This document shows, piece by piece, positions 16,777 to 23,920 of a stretch of 24,486 nucleotides of DNA (within the stretch, counting starts at the first letter, position 1; every line of letters begins with the position of its first letter). The notes below the pieces were generated by a model, which did not search any database, was not told where the DNA came from, and saw only the letters and a program-made list of their open reading frames with translations. The position numbers and the translations under genes are program-made. Source of the stretch: Lachnospiraceae bacterium UBA4292 (lineage in GTDB: Bacteria > Bacillota > Clostridia > Lachnospirales > Lachnospiraceae); assembly GCA_002395865.1 (NCBI GenBank), contig DGVE01000088.1, forward strand, positions 1 through 24,486, in the 5' to 3' direction.

Positions 16777-17943
16777 CTAAAAACTAAGTGTATCAAGCTT
16801 ACCCGCGCATTCGGTAAGATACTTAACACAGTACTCTACCTCCTCCTTCTCGGTTCCGTAAGAAAGCTCCGCGTATTTCGATCTGAGGTTCAGAACCTGA
16901 AGATAGCTGATGACGGAAAGCTTGTACTTCATCTCCTCCAGCTGTGCGGCACTCCTGCCGTCATAGTAATACCCGAATATCCTGTCAAAGAGCTTCGTGG
17001 TAGTCTCAAGCGGCATGCCGAGGAATTTATCGGTATTGTGCTTATCCACGCACGCATAGCACCTGTAGGTCGCGTACATGGCGCCGAATTCGAATATGGG
17101 ATGTCCCTGGGAAAGAGTCTCCATGTCTATGAGCAGAAGTTCGTCGCCCTGCGACATGATGTTCTTCACGTGGAAATCCGCGTGAACTATGGTATTTCTG
17201 TCCTCTATCGAGGCCAGCAGCGCCGAGAGCTTATCGTACACATCGGGCGCAAAAAAACTCTTCAGATCTTCCAGTATACCGATGAGTACCTTCTTCCTCG
17301 AGGGAAGCTCCCCCGAGGGCAGCTCCTTTGAGTGCATCTCCTTAAGTATCTGCGCGCACTTTACCGCGAAGGTATCGAGAGCCTCATCGCTGTTTATCAA
17401 CTTCACCACCGGCTCGGCGTTAAGCAGTTCAAACACCGCGCCGTACAGATCGCCCACCCTCACGATGTCATACGCTATGGCGGTGGGTATTCCCATGATA
17501 AATGCCTTTTTCGAGAGGCCTATCTCCTTTTTTATCATCCCGAGAGCGTCCTGTATCTTGTAGACCTTCACTATGGTCTCCGGATCGAGACGGTATATCT
17601 TTCCGTAGAAGCCCTCGCCTATCAGCTCACAGTCATCCACCGATATCCGCCTGAGCTGTCTGCTCACGCTCATGATCTCCGTGAAACCGGTCATCTCCAT
17701 GATGTCGTAGACCTCTTTACCGCAGTTTACGACACAGGTGGCGTCTATCCTCTTCTTATACTTCAGTATCTGTCTCAGACCGGCGGAAGATAAATACTCG
17801 AGCTGCTCAAAATCAAGCACCAGACTCCTCACCGACTCCAGTCCGGTCGGGGACTGATCCAGCTCGGAAACGGTATTCGCGTCGAGTCTCCCCGAAAGCC
17901 TTACAGTCAGTTCCTCACCATTTATACTCTTTATTATATCCAT
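16777..17943 (-). CDS. STAS domain fused to aminoglycoside-phosphotransferase-like kinase
   Basis: This is a 388-residue fusion. Residues 1-100 are a STAS (anti-anti-sigma, RsbV/SpoIIAA-like) domain. Its LEYLSSAGLRQIL segment places S53 at the position phosphorylated in SpoIIAA (S58). Residues 105-385 are a phosphotransferase of the APH/choline-kinase fold: a Gly-rich loop GEGFYGKIY at 109-117, VKVYK with K126 as the candidate ATP lysine, the catalytic HADFHVKN at 254-261 (D256, N261), and the metal-binding IDMET (D273). The catalytic residues are intact, so it is probably an active kinase rather than a relic. The substrate is unknown: a small molecule, a protein, or the fused STAS serine. 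The start is firm, with AAGGAGG five bases upstream. It sits 21 bases after the SpoIIE phosphatase gene and probably belongs to that switch. Confidence 0.85.
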   Translation of the reverse strand: MDIIKSINGEELTVRLSGRLDANTVSELDQSPTGLESVRSLVLDFEQLEYLSSAGLRQILKYKKRIDATCVVNCGKEVYDIMEMTGFTEIMSVSRQLRRISVDDCELIGEGFYGKIYRLDPETIVKVYKIQDALGMIKKEIGLSKKAFIMGIPTAIAYDIVRVGDLYGAVFELLNAEPVVKLINSDEALDTFAVKCAQILKEMHSKELPSGELPSRKKVLIGILEDLKSFFAPDVYDKLSALLASIEDRNTIVHADFHVKNIMSQGDELLLIDMETLSQGHPIFEFGAMYATYRCYACVDKHNTDKFLGMPLETTTKLFDRIFGYYYDGRSAAQLEEMKYKLSVISYLQVLNLRSKYAELSYGTEKEEVEYCVKYLTECAGKLDTLSF

Positions 17944-17964
17944 GGCACCTCCTTATCGGGGGAT

Positions 17965-20118
17965 CTACAAAAGCTTTACAGCCAGCATGGTTATATCATC
18001 GAACTGCGGGGCATTGCCCACAAAATCCTTCATATCCGCGGTAACTTTTCTGAGGAGCTCCTCTGGTGAGGCGTCCGGTTCGGAATTCAGCGCGGCCACG
18101 GTGCGGTCGGTTCCGAAGAGCTCGTTCTGTGAATTCGTGGCCTCGGCCACGCCGTCGGTATACAGGAAGAGGACTCCGCCCTTATCCAGGGTGAATTCGT
18201 ATTCCTTATAACGCGCTCCCTCCATTCCTCCGATGACGAAGCCATGCCTGTCCTTAAACAGCTCAAAATCGCCGCCCGGCTTCTTTATGATGGGGTACTC
18301 GTGTCCCGCGTTTGCCGCTCTTACCTTACCTGTTGACAGCTCGAGCACGCCGAACCACACGGTCACGAACATCTCCTCCTCGTTGTTCTTGCATATCTGG
18401 TTGTTCACCTGCTCGAGAACCTTCGCCGGACTCTCACCGACCATGGCGTAATTGCTCACCAGTATCTTCGACATCATCATGAAGAGCGCCGCCGGAACGC
18501 CCTTTCCGGACACATCAGCCATGACAAGTCCGAGATGGTCGTCGTCTATGAGGAAGAAATCGTAGAAATCTCCCCCGACCTCCTTCGCAGGCGTCATGGT
18601 GGCGTAGATATCGAAATCCTTCCTTTCAGGAAACGCAGGGAATATATTCGGCAGCATATCCGCCTGTATCTTCGTCGCCAGAGCGAGCTCCGTTCCCACG
18701 CGCTCCTTCTCCGCCGTTATCTCGGTGATCTGGTGGATATACTCCCGTGTGCGTGTTGAGAGCGTTTCGAATGACTTCGCGAGCACCTCTATCTCGTCGC
18801 CCGTCATGTATGTGTCCTCCATCTCGAAGGCCATATCCGTGCCGCTTATCTCGCTTATACGCTTCGTCATGCACTCTATGGGTCTGACGGTCCTGCCGGC
18901 CACTATAAATGCGGCTATCGAGCCGAAACCGAGTATCAGAGCCATGATCAGAAGCATCACCTGTCTGGATATCTCCGCGCTGTGTGAATAGTCCGAAGTA
19001 GCGTCCGAGGTGATCCTTGAAAACTCGGAGACCATCATCTCCTCGGGCATCTCGGTTATCTCTTTCTCCAAAAAGGATACGACTGCCCAGCCCACCGTCG
19101 CTATGGGTGAGCCCGTCATATAATAATCCTTACCATTTACACTTATGCAGACGAGACCGGTCTTTTCACCAAGCGCCTTGCTTACAAAATCAGCCAGTTC
19201 CTTGCTGTCTGACTCTCTTAAGTCCTGTGCCATATCGGTCGTCTGGACCGTAAATACACTGTTGTTCTCCGGGGCAAATATAACGTGTCCGTTATTATTG
19301 ATCACGCACACCTTCTCACCGTACTCGGAATCTGTGCCCACATAGTCAGCCATGGCATCGAGAAAAAGATCCGATCCCACGACCGCCACGATCTCGCCGT
19401 CCACCACCACGGGCGCAGCGCACTCCACGCATATCTTACCCGTGTATGTATCTATCTCGGGTCCCGAAAACCATATATCTCCCGTCTGGCAGGCACCGAT
19501 GTACCACGGCCTCTGTCTCACGGGAAACGGCTTCATTTCGCCATTCTCATCATATTTGCTCAGAGGATCGTCATCGATCACTATATGCGTCCCGTCGGCC
19601 ATGCCTATGAAGCAGTTTTGCATATAGCCCGAGTTTTCACACATGGATATCATGGTGTTGCTCATGTGCGCTGCTATGCCGAGCAGATCGGACTCTGTAT
19701 AATCCACGCCCTCCTCATAAAGGACCTGGGCGCTCAGCACGCCCTTATTATCGGGATCCGGAAGATAAGCTCCGGCGGGAGCTATATCGGAGCTGTGTTC
19801 AAAAAGGCTCTGGGCAATGCTTCGCAGCGTCGAGATATCCGTCGCTATATCGGAGAACATGTCATCGGCTATATAGGCCTGCAGGCCATTCGTCTTGGTC
19901 ATGGAGCTTTCAATGACCTGATGCATGGTATTCCCTGTCACTTCCTTGATGGCCGTCTGCTGCTTTTTGTTGGTCTCACGGACCACCTTGGTCAGCTGGC
20001 GCGACTGATAGGCCGAGACTATGGCAAAAAAGCCGATAAGCATGAGAAGGATAAGTCCCACCAGATTGAACAGGCGCTGCTGCAGTCCTCCGAATGTGAG
20101 TCTACCTATTTTTTTCAT
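17965..20118 (-). CDS. Cache-HAMP-SpoIIE serine phosphatase (RsbU/RsbP-type sensor)
   Basis: This is a 717-residue membrane sensor phosphatase. One transmembrane helix lies at about 15-37 and a second at about 387-408. Between them is an extracellular double-Cache sensor, with the typical RPWYIGA at 203-209 and an APVVVDGEIVAVVGSDL strand pair at 235-251. A HAMP linker follows (about 408-460), then a short coiled segment. A PP2C-type SpoIIE domain lies at about 500-717, with metal ligands in GGDFYD (D517), ADVSGKG (D535), TDG (D655) and FDDIT (D707, D708). By family logic it dephosphorylates an RsbV-type STAS protein when its Cache domain senses a ligand. It starts two bases after the RsbW-like gene, so the kinase-phosphatase pair is cotranslated. 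The ligand is unknown. Confidence 0.93.
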   Translation of the reverse strand: MKKIGRLTFGGLQQRLFNLVGLILLMLIGFFAIVSAYQSRQLTKVVRETNKKQQTAIKEVTGNTMHQVIESSMTKTNGLQAYIADDMFSDIATDISTLRSIAQSLFEHSSDIAPAGAYLPDPDNKGVLSAQVLYEEGVDYTESDLLGIAAHMSNTMISMCENSGYMQNCFIGMADGTHIVIDDDPLSKYDENGEMKPFPVRQRPWYIGACQTGDIWFSGPEIDTYTGKICVECAAPVVVDGEIVAVVGSDLFLDAMADYVGTDSEYGEKVCVINNNGHVIFAPENNSVFTVQTTDMAQDLRESDSKELADFVSKALGEKTGLVCISVNGKDYYMTGSPIATVGWAVVSFLEKEITEMPEEMMVSEFSRITSDATSDYSHSAEISRQVMLLIMALILGFGSIAAFIVAGRTVRPIECMTKRISEISGTDMAFEMEDTYMTGDEIEVLAKSFETLSTRTREYIHQITEITAEKERVGTELALATKIQADMLPNIFPAFPERKDFDIYATMTPAKEVGGDFYDFFLIDDDHLGLVMADVSGKGVPAALFMMMSKILVSNYAMVGESPAKVLEQVNNQICKNNEEEMFVTVWFGVLELSTGKVRAANAGHEYPIIKKPGGDFELFKDRHGFVIGGMEGARYKEYEFTLDKGGVLFLYTDGVAEATNSQNELFGTDRTVAALNSEPDASPEELLRKVTADMKDFVGNAPQFDDITMLAVKLL

Positions 20119-20120
20119 CT

Positions 20121-20543
20121 TTAAATCTTCTCCAGGCCCTTTTTGAGAGTGAGTATGTTATGTCCCTCGCGGTATTCATATCTCACATCGTCCATTATCT
20201 TCTTGACCATAAAAATACCCAGTCCGCCTATCTGCCTCTCATCAGCGGACAGCGTGACGTCCGGATCCGCCTTTGCGAGCGGATCGTAGGGCACGCCGTG
20301 GTCGATGAATGTGATATCGACCACGGGAGGGTCGGCAAACAGCTGGACCCGTACCATCGCAGTCCCCACGTCGGGCCTGTACGCGTAGTTGGCGATATTT
20401 ACAAATATCTCCTCCACGGCAAGGTCGATCTGCATCTGTATCTTCATAGGGCAGTCGGCCATCTCCAGATTCTCGTCGACAAAGCCGAGTACAGTCGGCA
20501 GGTTGTCTACCAGCGCTTCTATTTCCAGTACCTTTTCATCCAT
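20121..20543 (-). CDS. RsbW/SpoIIAB-type anti-sigma factor serine kinase
   Basis: This 140-residue GHKL-fold kinase has an N-box near VEEIFVNIANYAY (E44, E45, N49), a G1 box DHGVPYDP (81-88) and a G2 box GGLGIFMVK (106-114). Its length and order match RsbW/SpoIIAB/BtrW-type switch kinases, which phosphorylate an RsbV-type STAS partner and, in many systems, hold a sigma factor inactive. Here the STAS partner gene is immediately upstream and a SpoIIE phosphatase immediately downstream. No sigma factor gene is in the window, so the final target could be a distant sigma factor or a non-sigma effector. The start has GAGGAG about eight bases upstream. The 49-base gap after rsbV is the largest inside this module. 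Confidence 0.91.
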   Translation of the reverse strand: MDEKVLEIEALVDNLPTVLGFVDENLEMADCPMKIQMQIDLAVEEIFVNIANYAYRPDVGTAMVRVQLFADPPVVDITFIDHGVPYDPLAKADPDVTLSADERQIGGLGIFMVKKIMDDVRYEYREGHNILTLKKGLEKI

Positions 20544-20592
20544 ATCGTAAACTCCTCAGGCGTTATGCTTCGGTAAGCCCCCCTTATCCTCC

Positions 20593-20889
20593 CTATTCGA
20601 TCGCGAGTATATCAGAAAAGCCGGTGACGTCGAATATCTCCATGATCTCGGGACCCACGTTTTTCAGAGTCATGCCCTTCTTCCTGCTCATGGTCTTGTG
20701 AGCCATGAGGAGCACGCGCAGACCGGCTGACGAAATATACTCCACCTCCGCAAAATCAAGTATCAGCTCCTCGCAGTTATCGAATCTGCCCTTCAGCTCC
20801 TGCTCGAGAGCGGGTGATGTAGTGGTGTCGATCCTTCCGCTGACGCTTACGGTAACTACTGCTCCCTCGACTGCTGTTTTGATGTTCAT
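20593..20889 (-). CDS. RsbV-type STAS anti-sigma factor antagonist
   Basis: This 98-residue protein is a single STAS domain. The core is SGRIDTTTSPALEQEL at 17-32, LILDFAEVEYISSAGLR at 42-58, and a C-terminal helix ending FDVTGFSDIL. S54 aligns with the phosphorylated serine of SpoIIAA. In a partner switch the unphosphorylated protein binds the RsbW-type kinase and frees its target. Phosphorylation by the kinase breaks this, and the SpoIIE phosphatase restores it. A strong CAGGAGG site precedes the ATG. The 33-base gap to pepF shows no convincing promoter. Its STAS sequence resembles that of the STAS-kinase fusion (both have SSAGLR), so the two may share or compete for the same kinase and phosphatase. 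Confidence 0.93.
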   Translation of the reverse strand: MNIKTAVEGAVVTVSVSGRIDTTTSPALEQELKGRFDNCEELILDFAEVEYISSAGLRVLLMAHKTMSRKKGMTLKNVGPEIMEIFDVTGFSDILAIE

Positions 20890-20922
20890 GTTGTTTTCCT
20901 CCTGTGTTATATTTTATTGTTT

Positions 20923-22716
20923 TTATAAAAGGTCAAGGCACTTCTCTGCCTCATCGAGCGCCTGCCCGAACTTAAGCAGCGCTGCCTCTATGGGTGCGGG
21001 GGTGTTCAGATCCACGCCTGCGTGCGCAAGCTCGTCCACGGGATATGCGCTCGATCCCATCGACAGGAACTCTCTGTAGCGCTTCACCGCGGGTGCTCCC
21101 TCGTTCATGATCTGCTCTGAAAGCGCCACCGCGCTCGAGAAACCGGTCGCGTACACATACACGTAGAACGGGTTGTAGAAATGCGGTATCCTCGCCCACT
21201 CGTACTGTATCTCCTCGTCTATCACCATGTCGGGTCCGAAATAATCGGTGACGAGCTTTTTGTACAGGTCGTTTAAGAACTTCGCGTTTACCGACTCTCC
21301 GCGCTCTATGGCCGCGTGCACATCCCTCTCGAACTCCGCGAACATCGTCTGGCGGTACACCGTTCCCTTGAAGCCCTCCAGATACTGGTTCAAAAGCACG
21401 AGCCTCTTCTTCGGATCGGTCTCATGCGCAAGCAGCTTCGCCGTGAGCAGGTTCTCATTTACAGTCGATGCGACCTCCGCCACGAACATGGTATAGTCCG
21501 AATACTGAGCCGGCTGGTGTGTGCAGCTGTGCCATGTGTGCATGCTGTGGCCCATCTCGTGCGCGAGGGTGTAGACGCTGTCAAGAGTATCCGTATAATT
21601 CAGCAGGATGTACGGTCTCGTGTCGAATCCGCCCGACGAGTACGCGCCTCCGCGCTTGCCCTTGTTGGGATAGACATCTATCATCCTTGTGGAAAATGCC
21701 TTCTTTACCTGCTCCACATAGTCATCGCCCAGCACGCTCACGGCATCAAGTACCATATCCTTACCGGTCTCGTACGGATACTTCTCCTCGGACTCTGCCA
21801 CGAGAGGCGTGTACACATCCCAGAAGTGGAGCTCGGAAACTCCCAGCATGCGCTTTCTGAGAGCCACATATCTGTACATGAGATCCATGTGCTTTCTCAC
21901 GGTGTCTATAAGGTTATCGTACACCGCCACAGGCACATTTGATACCGACAGGCTCATGGCACGGGAGGATTCGTATCCGCGCAGTCCTGCCTCCGTCGTC
22001 ATGACCTTCACGGCCGCCGTGTAGCTGGCTGTGTAGGTATTGATATGCTCCCTGTATCCCCTGTAATAGTTCCTGAACGCGCTCTCCCTGAGTACCCTGT
22101 CGGGGCTCATCTGTATGGTCACGAATGAAGCGCCGGACACGGGAACCTCCGCGCCGTTTGCATCCTTCGCGTTCTCAAATACCATATCGCCGTCGCGAAG
22201 CTGTGAGGCGATATTCTGAGGCGCCGCAAATGTCTCCGCAAACTGCGCCAGCAGCTTCTCCTGTTCAGCCGCCAGCACGTGCGCCTTCGCCCTCATGATA
22301 TCGCGGAACTTAAACTCGAACTCCTCCATCACGGGGTCGGACGCTATCTTCTCCAGCTCCTCAACGGGAAGCTTAAGTATCTCGGGCTGTGCAAATGCCA
22401 CGGCCGCCCCGGCCTTCGCGTAGGCCGCCATGAGCTTTCCGTACATGGTCTGACCCTCGGGCGAGGTCACATTTTCATCGTGCCTGCGCATCGCGTAATT
22501 GGCCAGCTTATCCAGCTTCCTGAAAAACAGTACCTGCGCGTCGAAGAACTCCCTTATGGTCGCTGCATCCTTCAGCCTGCCCTCAAATGCTGCGGTACGG
22601 GCCGCGTCGGCATCCACCTCCGCAAGCTCCTTCTCCCATGCATCATCGCCCGAATACTCCGTGCTCAGGTCCCACTTATACTCCTCGGGAATGTCATTTC
22701 TCTCTCTTATTTCCAC
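20923..22716 (-). CDS. pepF: Oligoendopeptidase F (M3B metallopeptidase)
   Basis: PepF is a cytoplasmic zinc metallopeptidase that cleaves oligopeptides of about 7-17 residues. The 597-residue length is normal for the family. The zinc site is HEMGH (H386, E387, H390) in YTLAHEMGHSMHTWHS, and the third ligand is E414 in FVAEVASTVNE. The substrate-binding GGAYSSGGFDTRPYILLNY at 356-374 is typical. The start codon is GTG at 22716, supported by AAGGAG nine bases upstream. No in-frame ATG has such support. It is the first gene after the surface-protein hairpin and is 33 bases from the RsbV-type gene. It may be read by transcription passing the hairpin or by a promoter I cannot locate. Confidence 0.96.
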   Translation of the reverse strand: MEIRERNDIPEEYKWDLSTEYSGDDAWEKELAEVDADAARTAAFEGRLKDAATIREFFDAQVLFFRKLDKLANYAMRRHDENVTSPEGQTMYGKLMAAYAKAGAAVAFAQPEILKLPVEELEKIASDPVMEEFEFKFRDIMRAKAHVLAAEQEKLLAQFAETFAAPQNIASQLRDGDMVFENAKDANGAEVPVSGASFVTIQMSPDRVLRESAFRNYYRGYREHINTYTASYTAAVKVMTTEAGLRGYESSRAMSLSVSNVPVAVYDNLIDTVRKHMDLMYRYVALRKRMLGVSELHFWDVYTPLVAESEEKYPYETGKDMVLDAVSVLGDDYVEQVKKAFSTRMIDVYPNKGKRGGAYSSGGFDTRPYILLNYTDTLDSVYTLAHEMGHSMHTWHSCTHQPAQYSDYTMFVAEVASTVNENLLTAKLLAHETDPKKRLVLLNQYLEGFKGTVYRQTMFAEFERDVHAAIERGESVNAKFLNDLYKKLVTDYFGPDMVIDEEIQYEWARIPHFYNPFYVYVYATGFSSAVALSEQIMNEGAPAVKRYREFLSMGSSAYPVDELAHAGVDLNTPAPIEAALLKFGQALDEAEKCLDLL

Positions 22717-22725
22717 TTTACTTGT

Positions 22726-22731
22726 CTCCTT
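22726..22731 (-). promoter_or_regulatory. Ribosome binding site for the GTG start of pepF
   Basis: On the minus strand this reads AAGGAG, nine bases before the GTG at 22716. It supports GTG as the true start of pepF. Confidence 0.75.
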
Positions 22732-22749
22732 ATCATCAAATATGCAGAA

Positions 22750-22780
22750 AGCCGCGCACCGCCAGAGGCAGCACGCGGCT
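22750..22780 (-). terminator. Hairpin after the surface-protein gene, weak intrinsic terminator or attenuator
   Basis: A seven-base perfect stem (AGCCGCG with CGCGGCT) is extended by about seven inner pairs, including G-T wobbles, around a three-base loop. It begins five bases after the stop codon of the surface protein. The bases that follow on the minus strand are TTTCTGCAT, so the T-tract is short. It could stop part of the transcription and let the rest continue into pepF. Confidence 0.55.
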
Positions 22781-22785
22781 AATGG

Positions 22786-23649
22786 TCACTTCTTCTTCAT
22801 GTACATAACGCCCACGCCGGCCAGCGCTCCTATGAGCACCACGCCGAAAGCTATGGCTACTATCGTCTTCACCAGACTCTTTTTATCCTCGGACGACTCA
22901 TCTGCGGCAGGTGCCTCGGTGGAAGCTGCTGCGGTCTCCACCTCCGCGTCCGCGGCCACAGTCGTCTCGATCGCGGCAGACGTAGTCTCCTTAGGCGCTG
23001 CGGTCGTAGTCTCCTTCGGCTTCTTCGTGGTGGTCTCGACCTCCGTAGTGGTCTCCTCCTCGGTCTGTGCAGCATCGCTCATATAAAAATACGACACCTC
23101 GATATCCATCTCTATGTAGTCCAGATGCTGCATACAGTATGCTCTCGTGGGGCCGTCCGGTATCTGCTCCTGAAAATCATAGATGATCGCGTAATTACCG
23201 CTCTTGTCGGGTTCATTCATACCCGCCTCCACGGAGTCGAAATCAGCCAGGCCTATAACATCCGGCGTGCCCTCCCTCAGATGCATGAATATATTCGTGA
23301 GCTTCACATCGATCTGAGCTTCCTCGCTCTTCGAGTAGGGGCCGTAATAGCTGATATAGAGGGCACATATCTTCATCAGGCTCTCGGCGTCGGCAAACAA
23401 TCCTTCATCGGGTCTGAGCTCGATATGTACCGGAGTCTGATAAGGTATCTCCTCAAAAGCACCGCCGTTCATCCATTTAAAGGCGTTGTTCTCCGTCTGG
23501 TCATTCTGTACCACTATCTGGATGACGAGCCCGTCCAGGACCTCTCCCTCCGCGAAATAATCATCCGCAAGCGCAGCCACGGGTGCCGCCGCGCACATGC
23601 AAAAAGCCATGAATCCCGCAGCCAGCCTCCTCAAAACCTTTCCAAACAT
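22786..23649 (-). CDS. Cell-surface protein with Thr/Glu-rich stalk and C-terminal membrane anchor
   Basis: I do not recognise the family. The 287-residue protein has a signal peptide (residues 1-28, cleavage near ALA/DD), an extracellular domain of about 160 residues (30-190) with a predicted beta-rich character, and a low-complexity stalk (193-257). The stalk holds repeats such as KETTTAAP and KETTSAA, rich in Thr, Glu and Ala. One transmembrane helix (259-283) follows, then a short KKK tail. This places the domain outside the cell on a flexible, possibly glycosylated stalk. The ATG at 23649 has GGAGG six bases upstream. A GTG three bases earlier is too close to that site. It has its own strong promoter. 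The extracellular domain could be a sensor or adhesion module, but nothing in it proves a function. Confidence 0.78.
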   Translation of the reverse strand: MFGKVLRRLAAGFMAFCMCAAAPVAALADDYFAEGEVLDGLVIQIVVQNDQTENNAFKWMNGGAFEEIPYQTPVHIELRPDEGLFADAESLMKICALYISYYGPYSKSEEAQIDVKLTNIFMHLREGTPDVIGLADFDSVEAGMNEPDKSGNYAIIYDFQEQIPDGPTRAYCMQHLDYIEMDIEVSYFYMSDAAQTEEETTTEVETTTKKPKETTTAAPKETTSAAIETTVAADAEVETAAASTEAPAADESSEDKKSLVKTIVAIAFGVVLIGALAGVGVMYMKKK

Positions 23650-23655
23650 CACAGT

Positions 23656-23660
23656 CCTCC
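23656..23660 (-). promoter_or_regulatory. Ribosome binding site of the surface-protein gene
   Basis: On the minus strand this reads GGAGG, six bases before the ATG at 23649 and only three before a GTG at 23652. It favours the ATG. Confidence 0.7.
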
Positions 23661-23694
23661 GTGTACAAAGCCATAGGCATTTCCATTGTGTATA

Positions 23695-23724
23695 ATTATA
23701 TATGATTCACAGGGTAAATGTCAA
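23695..23724 (-). promoter_or_regulatory. Sigma-70/SigA-type promoter upstream of the surface-protein gene
   Basis: On the minus strand TTGACA (23719-23724) is followed after 18 bases by TATAAT (23695-23700). Both boxes match the housekeeping consensus exactly. Transcription should start near 23688, giving a leader of about 40 bases with the GGAGG site. It is the only clear promoter in the window, and everything to the left may depend on it at least in part. Confidence 0.82.
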
Positions 23725-23792
23725 GAAAAAAACGATAATGAAGCATGGACGCTAAGGAGTCTTTTCAGGAGCTTTTTCGAGTGATTCTGCGC

Positions 23793-23835
23793 AAAAAAAT
23801 CCGCCCGGAATGGCCGTTAAGCCACCCGGACGCTC
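23793..23835 (-). terminator. Intrinsic terminator of the gene at the right edge
   Basis: On the minus strand a GC-rich stem (GCGTCCGGGTGGC pairing with GCCATTCCGGGCG, with two G-T pairs and one bulged C) is followed by a run of seven T. It lies about 85 bases after the stop codon of the partial gene and just before the promoter of the surface-protein gene, separating the two transcription units. Confidence 0.8.
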
Positions 23836-23841
23836 CTTATT

Positions 23842-23861
23842 ATTCATGCAGTAGTATGAAT
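23842..23861. repeat. Short inverted repeat next to the terminator
   Basis: ATTCATGC and GTATGAAT form eight-base arms, one of them a G-T pair in RNA, around a four-base AGTA loop. It sits between the partial gene and the terminator and may form a small extra hairpin in the mRNA 3' end. No function can be given. Confidence 0.4.
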
Positions 23862-23920
23862 TGCGAGGGAACCGCCATCCCACTCACAAATACATTTATT
23901 CTCCTTCGACCGATAATCAC

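Noticed and set aside
20906..20936. Possible promoter before the RsbV-type gene (TTGACC, 19 bases, TATAAC on the minus strand).
   Set aside because: The spacer is long, and the predicted start of transcription would fall on the ribosome site, leaving no usable leader. AT-rich sequence over the pepF stop explains the match.
22917..23075. Repetitive stretch considered as a tandem DNA repeat or phase-variable tract.
   Set aside because: The repeats are imperfect at the DNA level and are explained by the low-complexity Thr/Glu/Ala stalk of the surface protein. No homopolymer or short-unit run able to slip was seen.
23840..23878. A 12-codon reading frame on the minus strand between the edge gene and its terminator.
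   Set aside because: It has no well-placed ribosome site. A nearby AAGGAG leads only to a three-codon frame. It overlaps the inverted repeat and is most likely untranslated 3' sequence.
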